Notes under the pieces: generated by a model | Told to the model about the DNA's origin: nothing | Database searches by the model: none | The model's input: the letters and a program-made list of their open reading frames with translations, nothing else | Program-made: the position numbers and the translations under genes | Part shown: positions 1-6,512 of the stretch, in pieces | How the letters are laid out: every line of letters starts with the position of its first letter | Position numbering within the stretch: the first letter of the stretch is position 1 | Assembly (NCBI GenBank): GCA_002083435.1 | Contig: LWDJ01000028.1 | Coordinates: forward strand, 1 to 11,820 | Reading direction: 5' to 3' | DNA length: 11,820 bases | Source: Proteobacteria bacterium SG_bin6 | GTDB taxonomy: Bacteria; Pseudomonadota; Alphaproteobacteria; Sphingomonadales; Sphingomonadaceae

Positions 1-513
1 AATCTGCGCGCGACCGCGACCCCGGTGGTCGCGCCGCCGCCGATCGTCCCACCGCCGCTCCCGCCCCCGCCCATCGTCACCGCGCCCGAGCCCGATCGCG
101 GCAGCGACCCCTCGCTCGGCGCTTCCGACCGGCCGGGTCCGGGCACCGGCGCGGGAGGTGCCGGCCGGGGGCGCGGCGGCGGCGGCGAGGGCGGCGATGG
201 CGACGGCGAAGATACCCCGCCGCGCCTGCTCCGTGGCCGGCTACGCTATGGCGATCTCCCCGATTGGCTGCGCGACCAGGAGCGCAGCGTGCGAATGGAG
301 TTGCGCTACACGATTGAGGTGGATGGCCGGGTCAGCCGCTGCGGCGCCGACCAGTCGAGCGGCTATCCCGAGGTCGACGCGCTGATCTGCCGCCTGATCC
401 GCGAGCGCTACCGCTATCGCCCCGCACTCGACGAGGACGGCGATCCGGTGCGCTCGACGATGATCGAGCGCCAGGATTTCATCGCCCGGCCGGGGAAGGA
501 GGAGGGCGACTAG
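1..513 (+). CDS. TonB-like energy transducer, C-terminal part (5' end outside window)
   Basis: The frame is open from base 1, so the true start lies to the left; the GTG at 25 is only the first start-like codon inside the window. The visible protein begins with a proline-rich stretch (PPPIVPPPLPPPPIV, residues 4-18 counted from the GTG). A Gly/Arg/Asp-rich linker follows to about residue 62, then a compact domain at about 70-153 with the pattern RYTIEVDGRVSRC, SGYPEVDALICRLI and YRYRPALDEDG. That is the usual TonB C-terminal order: a strand, a helix with conserved Leu/Ile, then a strand ending in PA.D..G. TonB proteins use a proline-rich periplasmic arm to carry inner-membrane proton-motive energy to outer-membrane receptors. 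The N-terminal membrane anchor is not visible. No ExbB, ExbD or receptor gene is adjacent, so the partner system is unknown. TonB-like rather than canonical TonB is the safer call. Confidence 0.75.
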   Translation, partial: NLRATATPVVAPPPIVPPPLPPPPIVTAPEPDRGSDPSLGASDRPGPGTGAGGAGRGRGGGGEGGDGDGEDTPPRLLRGRLRYGDLPDWLRDQERSVRMELRYTIEVDGRVSRCGADQSSGYPEVDALICRLIRERYRYRPALDEDGDPVRSTMIERQDFIARPGKEEGD

Positions 514-525
514 CCGATATCGGCT
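512..525. repeat. 14-bp perfect palindrome over the tonB-like stop codon
   Basis: AGCCGATATCGGCT reads the same on both strands and includes the last two bases of the stop codon. It could be a protein-binding site or the base of a termination structure, but there is no T-run and no loop, so the role is unknown. Confidence 0.35.
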
Positions 526-533
526 CGCTGCCT

Positions 534-617
534 CTACCCACCCCAACCCCTCCCTTCCAGGGAGGGGCCATCATAACCTTCTCCCCTCCCTGCAAGGCAG
601 GGGTCGGGGGTGGGTAG
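534..617. repeat. REP-like palindrome pair in inverted orientation
   Basis: Two related hairpin units face each other. The left unit has a perfect 9-bp stem, CCCCTCCCT (547-555) with AGGGAGGGG (559-567). The right unit has the same stem with one mismatch, CCCCTCCCT (583-591) with AGGCAGGGG (595-603). Each carries the same tail on its outer side: CTACCCACCCC (534-544) and its exact reverse complement GGGGTGGGTAG (607-617). It fills the gap between two convergent genes. It may help terminate or protect transcripts from both sides; this is inferred from position only. A second pair with the same core lies at 4057-4163. Confidence 0.75.
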
Positions 618-632
618 GCGCCAGGCGGCGGC

Positions 633-1007
633 CTAACCCCAGGGATAGAGCGCCGCGACCACCCAGCGGCCCTCGCCACGCAGCAGCCCCCAGGCGCGAG
701 CGGCGGCGCGGCTGTCCATCACTTCCAGCCCGATGTCGCGCGCGGCGAGCGCTTGCGTCAGCGCGGCGGGCGGGCCGGCGAGGGTCGCGCCGGTGCCGAG
801 CAGCACGAATTCGGGCGCGGGATCGAGCCCCAGCAGGGGAGCCAGCGCGGCGTCGTCCAAAGCCTCGACCGCCGGCGGCACCCAGCCATCGGCGCGGCGC
901 GGCGTGAGCAGCAGCCCCAGGAAAATCTTGTCGTCCACCCGGAAGCCGCCGCGCGTGAAGCCGCTCACCAGCGGCCCAGCGCCCGCCGCCTCGCGCGCGA
1001 GCTTCAC
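633..1007 (-). CDS. Mth938-like domain protein (DUF498 family)
   Basis: The product is 124 residues and starts with GTG at 1007, overlapping the secF stop by four bases (GTGA). This points to translational coupling and makes it the last gene of the secDF operon. Recognisable features are VSGFTRGGFRVDDKIF near the N-terminus, a central LLGTGAT turn, and the late block LEVMDSRAAARAWGLLRGEGR (split here as LEVMDSRAAARAWG then LLRGEGR). Together these fit the small alpha/beta Mth938 fold related to mitochondrial NDUFAF3, a respiratory complex I assembly factor. In alphaproteobacteria such genes often follow secF. The bacterial function is not established. No signal peptide or membrane segment is visible, so a soluble cytoplasmic protein is expected. 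The family call is fairly safe; the role is unknown. Confidence 0.78.
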   Translation of the reverse strand: MKLAREAAGAGPLVSGFTRGGFRVDDKIFLGLLLTPRRADGWVPPAVEALDDAALAPLLGLDPAPEFVLLGTGATLAGPPAALTQALAARDIGLEVMDSRAAARAWGLLRGEGRWVVAALYPWG

Positions 1008-1969
1008 CCGCGCGGGCCGACGCGCTCGGCGCCGGCGATCGGGTTCGCCTTGGCGGTCTGTTCAGGCTCGGCGCGCAGGCCGAGCGTGATCAGCAGCGAC
1101 GACGAGACATAGATCGACGAATAGGTGCCGACGAACACGCCTAGCACCATCGCCGCGGTGAAGCCGCGCAGCACGTGCCCGCCGAAGAACAGCAGCGCGC
1201 CAAGCGCGAGCAGGATGGTCAGCGAGGTCATCACCGTGCGCGGCAGCGTTTCGTTCACCGACAGGTCGATGATCTCGCGCATGTCCATCTTGCGATAGCG
1301 GCGCATATTCTCGCGGATACGGTCGTCGATCACGATCTTGTCGTTGATCGAATAGCCGATGATCGTCAGCACCGCGGCGACGATGTTCAGATCGACTTCC
1401 CACTGGGTGATCGCGAAGAAGCCGAGCGTCATCAGCACGTCGTGAACGATCGCGACCACGGTGGAGACGCCGAACTGCCATTCGAAGCGCAGGATCGCGA
1501 ACAGGCCGATGCCGAGCACCGCCGCCAGCACCGCGAGCGCGCCGCGCCAGATCAGCTCGTTCGACACCTTGCCCGAAACCACGTCCTGCTTGGAAAAACG
1601 CGCGCCCGGAAATTCGCGGTCGATCGCCGCCTGCACCTGGCGCACCACGGTCTGCGCCGCCGCCTTGTCGCTGCTTTCGGGCGCGGGCAGGCGGATCGAC
1701 ACGGTCTTGGGATCGCCGAACTGCTGCAGCCGCACCTCGCCCAGGTTGAGCCGCTCGATCGAGCCGCGCAGCTTGTCGAGCGAGGGTTCGCTCGCGAACT
1801 TCTCCTCGATCATCAGCCCGCCGACGAAATCGACGCCCAGATTGAGCCGATAGACGAGCACGCTGGCGAGCGCCGCGATCGACAGCAGCGCGGTGAGCCC
1901 GAACGCCCAATAACGCAGCCGGACGAAGCCGATATTGGTGTTGTCGGGAATGAGTTTCAGGAGGCGCAT
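1004..1969 (-). CDS. secF: Protein translocase subunit SecF
   Basis: SecF pairs with SecD in the inner membrane and uses the proton gradient to help pull secreted proteins out of the SecYEG channel on the periplasmic side. The 321-residue product matches the usual SecF length. It has a first membrane segment at about 20-40, followed by the signature GVDFVGG (45-51). A periplasmic domain spans about 52-140, and five more membrane segments fill about 142-300. The conserved stretch GYSINDKIVIDDRIREN (205-221) and NETLPRTVMTSLT (239-251) are strong SecF landmarks, as is HDVLMT (176-181). The start is ATG, preceded by AAGGA about eight bases upstream. The gene lies 24 bases downstream of secD and overlaps the next gene by four bases. 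The C-terminal tail after about residue 300 is short and polar. Confidence 0.97.
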   Translation of the reverse strand: MRLLKLIPDNTNIGFVRLRYWAFGLTALLSIAALASVLVYRLNLGVDFVGGLMIEEKFASEPSLDKLRGSIERLNLGEVRLQQFGDPKTVSIRLPAPESSDKAAAQTVVRQVQAAIDREFPGARFSKQDVVSGKVSNELIWRGALAVLAAVLGIGLFAILRFEWQFGVSTVVAIVHDVLMTLGFFAITQWEVDLNIVAAVLTIIGYSINDKIVIDDRIRENMRRYRKMDMREIIDLSVNETLPRTVMTSLTILLALGALLFFGGHVLRGFTAAMVLGVFVGTYSSIYVSSSLLITLGLRAEPEQTAKANPIAGAERVGPRG

Positions 1970-1993
1970 CGGCGTTCCTTAAAAATACGGGCC

Positions 1994-3583
1994 TTAAATA
2001 TGCAGTTCGTTCGGCCGCTTGGCCTTCAGCCACAGCGCGACGAACATGCGGGTCAGCAGCACCGCGGTATAGACCGAGGTGGCGATGCCGATCAGCAGCA
2101 CCACCGCGAAACCCTTCACCGGGCCGGAGCCGAGCAGCAACATGATCAGGCCCGAGATGCCGTGCGTCACGTTCGCCTCGAAGATGGTGCGGCTGGCTTC
2201 CTTATAGCCCAGTTCCACCGCCTGGAGGACGCTTCGCCCGCGCCGGCGTTCCTCGCGGATGCGTTCGTTGATCAGCACGTTGGCGTCGACCGCGGTGCCG
2301 ATCGTCAGCACGAAGCCGGCGATGCCGGGCAAGGTGAGCGTGCCGCCGATGATCGCCATCACCCCCAGGATGACGAGCACGTTCAGCACCACCGCGATAT
2401 TCGCATAGACGCCGAACCGCCCATAGGTGACGAGCATGAACACGATCACCGCGACCGTCGCGATCACCGAGGCGAGAACGCCCGCGCGGATCGATTCCTT
2501 GCCGAGATCGGGGCCGACAGTGCGTTCCTCCACCGTCTTGAGCGTGACGGGGAGCTTGCCCGACCGCAGCGCGATCGCCAGCTCGCTCGCGCTCTGCACG
2601 GTGAAGCTGCCGCTGATCGAGGCGGTGCCGCCCAGGATCGGCTCGTTGATGTTGGGCGCCGACAGCACCTTGTTGTCGAGGATGATCGCGAAGGGCTTGC
2701 CGACATTTTCCTGTGTCACCCGCGCGAACTTCTTGCCGCCAGCGGTGTCGAAGGTGATGACGACGTTGGGCGCGTTGGTCTGCGGATCGTTCGATTGCTG
2801 CGCGTTGATCAGCTGATCGCCGGTGACGATCGCGCGGCGCTTCACCGCCAGCCCGCCCTGGCCGCTCGCGAACGGCAGCACCTGGCTCCCCGGCGGGGCG
2901 ATGCCCTGCTGCACCTGCGCCGGATCGGCGTTCAGATCGACCAGCTTGAATTCCAGCTTCGCGGTCTTGCCGATCAGCTCCTTCAGCGCCTTGGGGTCCT
3001 GCAGCCCCGGCACCTGGACGACGATGCGGTTGTTGCCCTGGCGGACGATCGTCGGCTCCTTGGTGCCGAGCGCGTCGATGCGGCGGCGGACGACATCGGT
3101 CGCGTCGTCCATCGCGCGGTTCACCGCCTGGTCGAGCCCGGCCTGGGTCGGCGTCAGCACGAAGCGGCTGCTGTCGACCACCTCGATGTTCCAGTCGCGC
3201 TGGCCGGTGAAGCCGGCGCCGGTCGTCAGCGCCATCAGCTTTTCGCGCGCGGCGTCCACCTGCGTCACGTCGCGCAGCAGGAAGCTTACCTTGCCGCCGG
3301 CGATCGAGACTTCGCCGATCCCGATCTTGGGATTGGCGCGGCCAAGTTCGGTGATCACCGTCTCGCGCATCTGCTCCAGCCGGCTCTGCGCGATGTCCGA
3401 GGTTTCGGCCTCGAGCAGCAGGTACGAACCGCCCGCCAGATCAAGCCCATAGGCGACGCGCGGCGGGTGCAGATTGTAGCGCGCCAGGATGCTCTCGGGC
3501 ACGAAACTGGGAATGGCGATCGCCACCAGCACGATAAGCGGCAGCAGGATCGAGACGATCTTCCAGCGCGGGAAATCGAGCAT
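1994..3583 (-). CDS. secD: Protein translocase subunit SecD
   Basis: SecD is the larger half of the SecDF complex that drives late protein export with proton-motive force. The 529 residues match the shorter alphaproteobacterial form rather than the longer enterobacterial one. An N-terminal membrane segment (about 8-27) is followed by GLDLAGG (46-52), the P1 periplasmic domain with VVRRRIDALGTKEP (164-177), and the P1 head. TVGPDLGKESI (355-365) leads into five membrane segments between about 367 and 520. TIGTAVDANVLINERIREE (427-445) is the hallmark SecD motif; its Asp lies in the proton path by family knowledge. The ATG overlaps the yajC stop by one base (TGATG), so translation is probably coupled. 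No defects are seen; all key motifs are intact. Confidence 0.98.
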   Translation of the reverse strand: MLDFPRWKIVSILLPLIVLVAIAIPSFVPESILARYNLHPPRVAYGLDLAGGSYLLLEAETSDIAQSRLEQMRETVITELGRANPKIGIGEVSIAGGKVSFLLRDVTQVDAAREKLMALTTGAGFTGQRDWNIEVVDSSRFVLTPTQAGLDQAVNRAMDDATDVVRRRIDALGTKEPTIVRQGNNRIVVQVPGLQDPKALKELIGKTAKLEFKLVDLNADPAQVQQGIAPPGSQVLPFASGQGGLAVKRRAIVTGDQLINAQQSNDPQTNAPNVVITFDTAGGKKFARVTQENVGKPFAIILDNKVLSAPNINEPILGGTASISGSFTVQSASELAIALRSGKLPVTLKTVEERTVGPDLGKESIRAGVLASVIATVAVIVFMLVTYGRFGVYANIAVVLNVLVILGVMAIIGGTLTLPGIAGFVLTIGTAVDANVLINERIREERRRGRSVLQAVELGYKEASRTIFEANVTHGISGLIMLLLGSGPVKGFAVVLLIGIATSVYTAVLLTRMFVALWLKAKRPNELHI

Positions 3584-3921
3584 CAGTCGTTCGCCGGCTT
3601 GGCGCCGCTTACCGCCACCGCGGCGAGGGTCGACTTGATCACCTTCACCCGCACGCCCTGCGCGATTTCCAGCTCGACGACCTTGTCGTCGACCTTGGTC
3701 ACCTTGCCGATCAGCCCGCCGGCGGTGGTGACTTCATCGCCCTTCTTCAGCGCGGCTATGGCGTTTTGCAGCTGCTTCATCCGCCCCTGTTGCGGGCGGA
3801 TCATCAGGAAATAAAAGGCGATGAACACCAAAAGCAGCGGGGCGAAGCTCAGGAACGCCTCGAAACCGCCGGCGGCGGCGGGGCTGCCCGCGGTTTGGGC
3901 AAAGGCTGGGGTGGCGAACAT
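3583..3921 (-). CDS. yajC: Preprotein translocase subunit YajC
   Basis: YajC is a small inner-membrane protein that associates with SecDF. The product is 112 residues from the ATG at 3921, giving MFATPAFAQ. An upstream in-frame GTG at 3957 would add 12 residues without a typical YajC N-terminus, so it was not chosen. One membrane segment lies at about 24-40 and is followed directly by YFLMIRPQQ (37-45), the classic YajC junction. The cytoplasmic part contains GDEVTTAGGLIGKV (61-74), also typical of the family. A short Ala/Pro/Gly-rich N-terminus precedes the membrane segment. No strong Shine-Dalgarno is visible; the best candidate is a GAGA about ten bases upstream. It is the first gene of the yajC-secD-secF-Mth938-like operon. 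Confidence 0.95.
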   Translation of the reverse strand: MFATPAFAQTAGSPAAAGGFEAFLSFAPLLLVFIAFYFLMIRPQQGRMKQLQNAIAALKKGDEVTTAGGLIGKVTKVDDKVVELEIAQGVRVKVIKSTLAAVAVSGAKPAND

Positions 3922-3974
3922 TGTTTCAGTCTCTAAGGCTGGATCGGCGGCGCGCACCGCCCCCTATTAAGCGG

Positions 3975-3997
3975 CGCGCGCTATCATCTAGCGCGCG
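3975..3997. promoter_or_regulatory. 9-bp perfect inverted repeat upstream of yajC
   Basis: CGCGCGCTA (3975-3983) and TAGCGCGCG (3989-3997) form a perfect stem around the five-base loop TCATC, about 54 bases before the yajC start. On the minus strand a TTGCAA hexamer (4006 to 4001) lies just upstream with a 17-base gap to TAGCGC, a weak sigma-70-like arrangement that would place the repeat across the promoter. It could be an operator or a leader hairpin for the sec operon. The repeat is certain; the function is a guess. Confidence 0.4.
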
Positions 3998-4056
3998 GGG
4001 TTGCAACATGGGCGGGTGGCCGGCGCCATTCGGCCGACGGCGAAGCGACCCGCAAG

Positions 4057-4163
4057 CCCCTCCCTTTCAGGGAGGGGTTGGGGTGGGTGGCTCCGAAACG
4101 CGCCGCCCCGAACGGGAACGCGCTGGCTCGACCCACCCCCCGGCTCCTCCCTTGCAGGGGGGG
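4057..4163. repeat. Second REP-like palindrome pair, opposite arrangement
   Basis: The left unit has the perfect stem CCCCTCCCT (4057-4065) with AGGGAGGGG (4069-4077), followed after TT by the tail GGGGTGGGTGG (4080-4090). The right unit is reversed: ACCCACCCC (4131-4139), then a degenerate stem CTCCTCCCT with AGGGGGGG ending at 4163. The core and tail match the pair at 534-617, but here the tails face inward instead of outward. It lies between the divergent yajC operon and the dipeptidase gene. The remaining bases of this intergenic region show no other clear feature apart from the hairpin at 3975-3997. Confidence 0.7.
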
Positions 4164-4212
4164 TGACACGGCGACGAAGGAAGCATTATCCCGCGATCAA
4201 AGGGGAACTCGC

Positions 4213-5445
4213 ATGACATTCCGATGGACGCTCGCGCTCGCCCTGCTCGCCCCCACGCCCGCCCTCGCCCAAACCCCGGAGCAGCGCGCCGAGCGCGTGC
4301 TGGCGGCGAGCCCGGTGATCGACGGGCATAACGATCTCGCCTGGGCGATCCGCGAGGCGGGGAGCACGCTGCCCCCCGATCTCACCAAGAGCACGGCCGC
4401 CTTGCCCTATCCGTTCCAGACCGATCTGCCGCGCGCCCGCGCCGGACATCTCGGCGGGCAATTCTGGTCGGTCTATGTGCCCGCCGAACTGCATGGCGAC
4501 GAAGCGGTGCGGGTGACGCTGGAACAGATCGACCTGGTGCGCCGGATCGTCGCCGCGCATCCGCAAATGGCGCTCGCCGGCACCGCCGCCGAACTGCGCG
4601 CCGGGATGCGCGCGGGCAAGCTCACCGGCATGATGGGGGCGGAAGGCGGGCACCAGATCGCGGGCAATCTCGCGGTGCTGCGGCTCTACCATGCGCTCGG
4701 CGTGCGCTACGTCACCCTCACCCATTTCAAGAGCCACGCCTGGGCGGACAGCTCGACCGATGCGCCGCGCAGCGGCGGGCTCAGCGATTTCGGCCGCGCG
4801 GTGATCGCCGAGATGAACCGGATCGGCATGATCGTCGACGTCTCCCACACCAGCGACGCGACCGCGCTCGCCGCGATCGCGCTGAGCCGCGCCCCGGTGA
4901 TCGCCTCGCACTCGGGCGCGCGCGCCGTCACCAACGTGCCGCGCGCGATGCCCGACGAGGTGATCCGCGCGCTCGCCGCCAAGGGCGGGGTGGTGATGGT
5001 GAGCTTCTATGAAGGCCATGTCTCGAACGCCTGGGCGGCATGGGACAAGGCGCGCACCGCCTATGCCGCGAGCGTTGGCGTGAAAGCCGATACCTACGGC
5101 CCCAAGGCCCCTGCCCCGCTCGTCGCCTGGGAAGCCGCCCACCCCGCGCCGGTGGTGACCGCGCGCGACGTGGCCGATCATGTCGAGCAGATCGCGCGGA
5201 TCGGCGGCAAGGGCGCGGTCGGCATCGGCGCCGATTATGAAGGCATCGCCGGCAATGCCCCGGCGGGGATGGGCGGGGTCGACGGCTACCCCGCGCTGTT
5301 CGCGGAGCTCGCGAGACGGGGCTGGAGCGACGCCGAACTGGCCGGGCTCGCCCAGGGGAACGTGCTGCGGGTGATCGAGGCGGTGGAAGCCGTCGCCAAG
5401 GCGAGCGCGGGCACGCCGCCGGGAACCGCGCTGCTGGTGGAATAG
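4213..5445 (+). CDS. Secreted dipeptidase, membrane/renal dipeptidase family (peptidase M19)
   Basis: M19 enzymes are two-zinc hydrolases that cleave dipeptides, often including those with a D-residue at the C-terminal side. The 410-residue product starts at the ATG preceded by AGGGGA seven bases upstream. This start gives a clean signal peptide, MTFRWTLALALLAPTPALAQ (1-20), with likely cleavage after ALAQ, so the enzyme acts in the periplasm or outside. The metal and substrate residues known from the family can all be placed: H39 and D41 in DGHND, E144 in GAEGGH, H212 in VDVSHTSD, H233 in ASHSGAR, R244 in NVPRAMPDE, and D341 in GIGADYEG. The ending LAQGNVLRVIEAVE is also typical. The length is normal and nothing is missing. 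It stands alone, divergent from yajC and convergent with the catalase gene. The exact substrate cannot be read from sequence. Confidence 0.94.
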   Translation: MTFRWTLALALLAPTPALAQTPEQRAERVLAASPVIDGHNDLAWAIREAGSTLPPDLTKSTAALPYPFQTDLPRARAGHLGGQFWSVYVPAELHGDEAVRVTLEQIDLVRRIVAAHPQMALAGTAAELRAGMRAGKLTGMMGAEGGHQIAGNLAVLRLYHALGVRYVTLTHFKSHAWADSSTDAPRSGGLSDFGRAVIAEMNRIGMIVDVSHTSDATALAAIALSRAPVIASHSGARAVTNVPRAMPDEVIRALAAKGGVVMVSFYEGHVSNAWAAWDKARTAYAASVGVKADTYGPKAPAPLVAWEAAHPAPVVTARDVADHVEQIARIGGKGAVGIGADYEGIAGNAPAGMGGVDGYPALFAELARRGWSDAELAGLAQGNVLRVIEAVEAVAKASAGTPPGTALLVE

Positions 5446-5476
5446 CCGCCACCCCCGCCGGGACGGGAGCGGCGGC
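5445..5476. terminator. Possible bidirectional hairpin between convergent genes
   Basis: GCCGCC (5445-5450) and GGCGGC (5471-5476) can pair, with further C-rich and G-rich runs inside the loop. It sits exactly between the dipeptidase and catalase stop codons. There is no T-tract, so this is a weak terminator call based mostly on position. Confidence 0.25.
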
Positions 5477-5484
5477 ACGCGCCG

Positions 5485-6444
5485 CTACTTCACCCCCTCA
5501 TGCGCCTGCGCCATCTGCTTGGCGTCGGCCATGTCCTGCGCGCCGCCATGATCCTCGTCGCTGGTGCGGCCCGCGCCAGGCCCGGCGCCCAGATCGGCGC
5601 CGGTCAGCGGATCATAATCGGGGTCGGACATCTGCCGCGCCGCCATCGCTGCGACCACCGCGTCCTGATCGGGCGGCAGGCGGACTTCGGCATGGCCCGA
5701 GCCGCCATCGGCCGGCAGGCTCCGCGTCAGGTCATCGACCCGCTGCCACTGCGGCCCCTCGTTCCACGCCCCCGTCCGGTCGCCCTCGCCCTGCGAGGTA
5801 TTGACGTAGATATTGGCATAGGGCTCCAGCCCCGGCAGCTTGCCCGGCGGGAAATTGTCGCGGATCGCGTAGAGCGCCTTTTCGAACGACTTCTGGTGCG
5901 CGATCTCGCGCGTCATCAGGAAGCCGAGCGCTTCCTTGATGCCGGGATCGTCGGTGATGTTGATCAGCCGCTCATAGACGATCTTCGCGCGCGATTCGGC
6001 GGCGATGTTCGAGCGCAGATCGCAGGTCGGGTCGCCGCGGCTGTCGATATAGGCCGCGGTCCACGGCACGCCGGACGAGTTGGTGAGCGCCGGCCCGCCG
6101 CCATAGAGGATCGACTGGGTGTGGCTGTCGCCGCCGGCGTTGACCGCCATGTAGAGATCGGCCTCCTCCAGCGCGGCTTCGGAAAGCTGGCCCTTCACCC
6201 CGCGGTTGAGCATCGCGACGATCGAGCCGATCACTTCCAGATGGCTCAGCTCCTCGGTGGCGATGTCGAGCAGCAGGTCGCGCCGGCCGGGGTCTTCATC
6301 GCCCAGGCCTTGCGTGAAATAGCGCATCGCGGCGGCGAGCTCGCCATCGGGGCCGCCAAATTGTTCGAGCAGCAGCGAGGCGAGCGCGGGATTGGGCTCG
6401 GCGACGCGCACGGTATATTGCAAGCGCTTGTTATGGATGAACAT
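5485..6444 (-). CDS. Manganese catalase (non-heme, dimanganese)
   Basis: This enzyme breaks hydrogen peroxide into water and oxygen at a two-manganese centre in a four-helix bundle. The 319-residue product carries the expected ligands: E35 in GELAAAMRY, E65 and H68 in TEELSHLE, E150 in AAESRAKIVYERL, and H183 in TREIAHQKSFEKAL. The spacing matches the known lactobacillus and Thermus enzymes almost exactly. The N-terminus MFIHNKRLQY is also typical, and AAGGATG lies upstream of the ATG at a usable distance. After about residue 250 there is an acidic, Gly- and Ala-rich tail that looks flexible and is probably not needed for catalysis. No signal peptide is seen, so the enzyme is cytoplasmic. The gene lies 68 bases downstream of folP on the same strand, with a hairpin between, so it may have its own promoter. 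A stress-protection role is inferred from the family. Confidence 0.96.
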   Translation of the reverse strand: MFIHNKRLQYTVRVAEPNPALASLLLEQFGGPDGELAAAMRYFTQGLGDEDPGRRDLLLDIATEELSHLEVIGSIVAMLNRGVKGQLSEAALEEADLYMAVNAGGDSHTQSILYGGGPALTNSSGVPWTAAYIDSRGDPTCDLRSNIAAESRAKIVYERLINITDDPGIKEALGFLMTREIAHQKSFEKALYAIRDNFPPGKLPGLEPYANIYVNTSQGEGDRTGAWNEGPQWQRVDDLTRSLPADGGSGHAEVRLPPDQDAVVAAMAARQMSDPDYDPLTGADLGAGPGAGRTSDEDHGGAQDMADAKQMAQAHEGVK

Positions 6445-6470
6445 TTGGGCATCCTTAGGCGGGGAGGCAT

Positions 6471-6496
6471 CAACGGGCGAGCAGCGGCGCCCGTTG
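6471..6496 (-). terminator. Perfect 9-bp hairpin between folP and catalase gene
   Basis: CAACGGGCG (6471-6479) pairs perfectly with CGCCCGTTG (6488-6496) around an eight-base loop. It lies just after the folP stop and before the catalase Shine-Dalgarno. It lacks a run of T, so it could be a weak terminator, an RNA-processing or stability hairpin, or an operator for the catalase gene. Confidence 0.4.
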
Positions 6497-6512
6497 CGCG
6501 GCGAAGCGGGGT

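Noticed and set aside
547..603. The short repeated C/G-rich palindromes as a possible CRISPR array
   Set aside because: There are only two units, in inverted orientation, with no regular spacers and no cas genes nearby; this is a REP-like pair.
1175..3814. An open frame of about 879 codons on the plus strand, antisense to secF and secD
   Set aside because: It is rich in Asp, Arg, His and Gln with no recognisable domain. It is fully explained as the complement of high-GC codons in secD, secF and yajC, which carry all expected motifs.
4186..5478. A 430-codon minus-strand frame opposite the dipeptidase gene
   Set aside because: The plus-strand M19 enzyme has a signal peptide and all metal ligands; the antisense frame has none and is Gly/Arg/His-rich.
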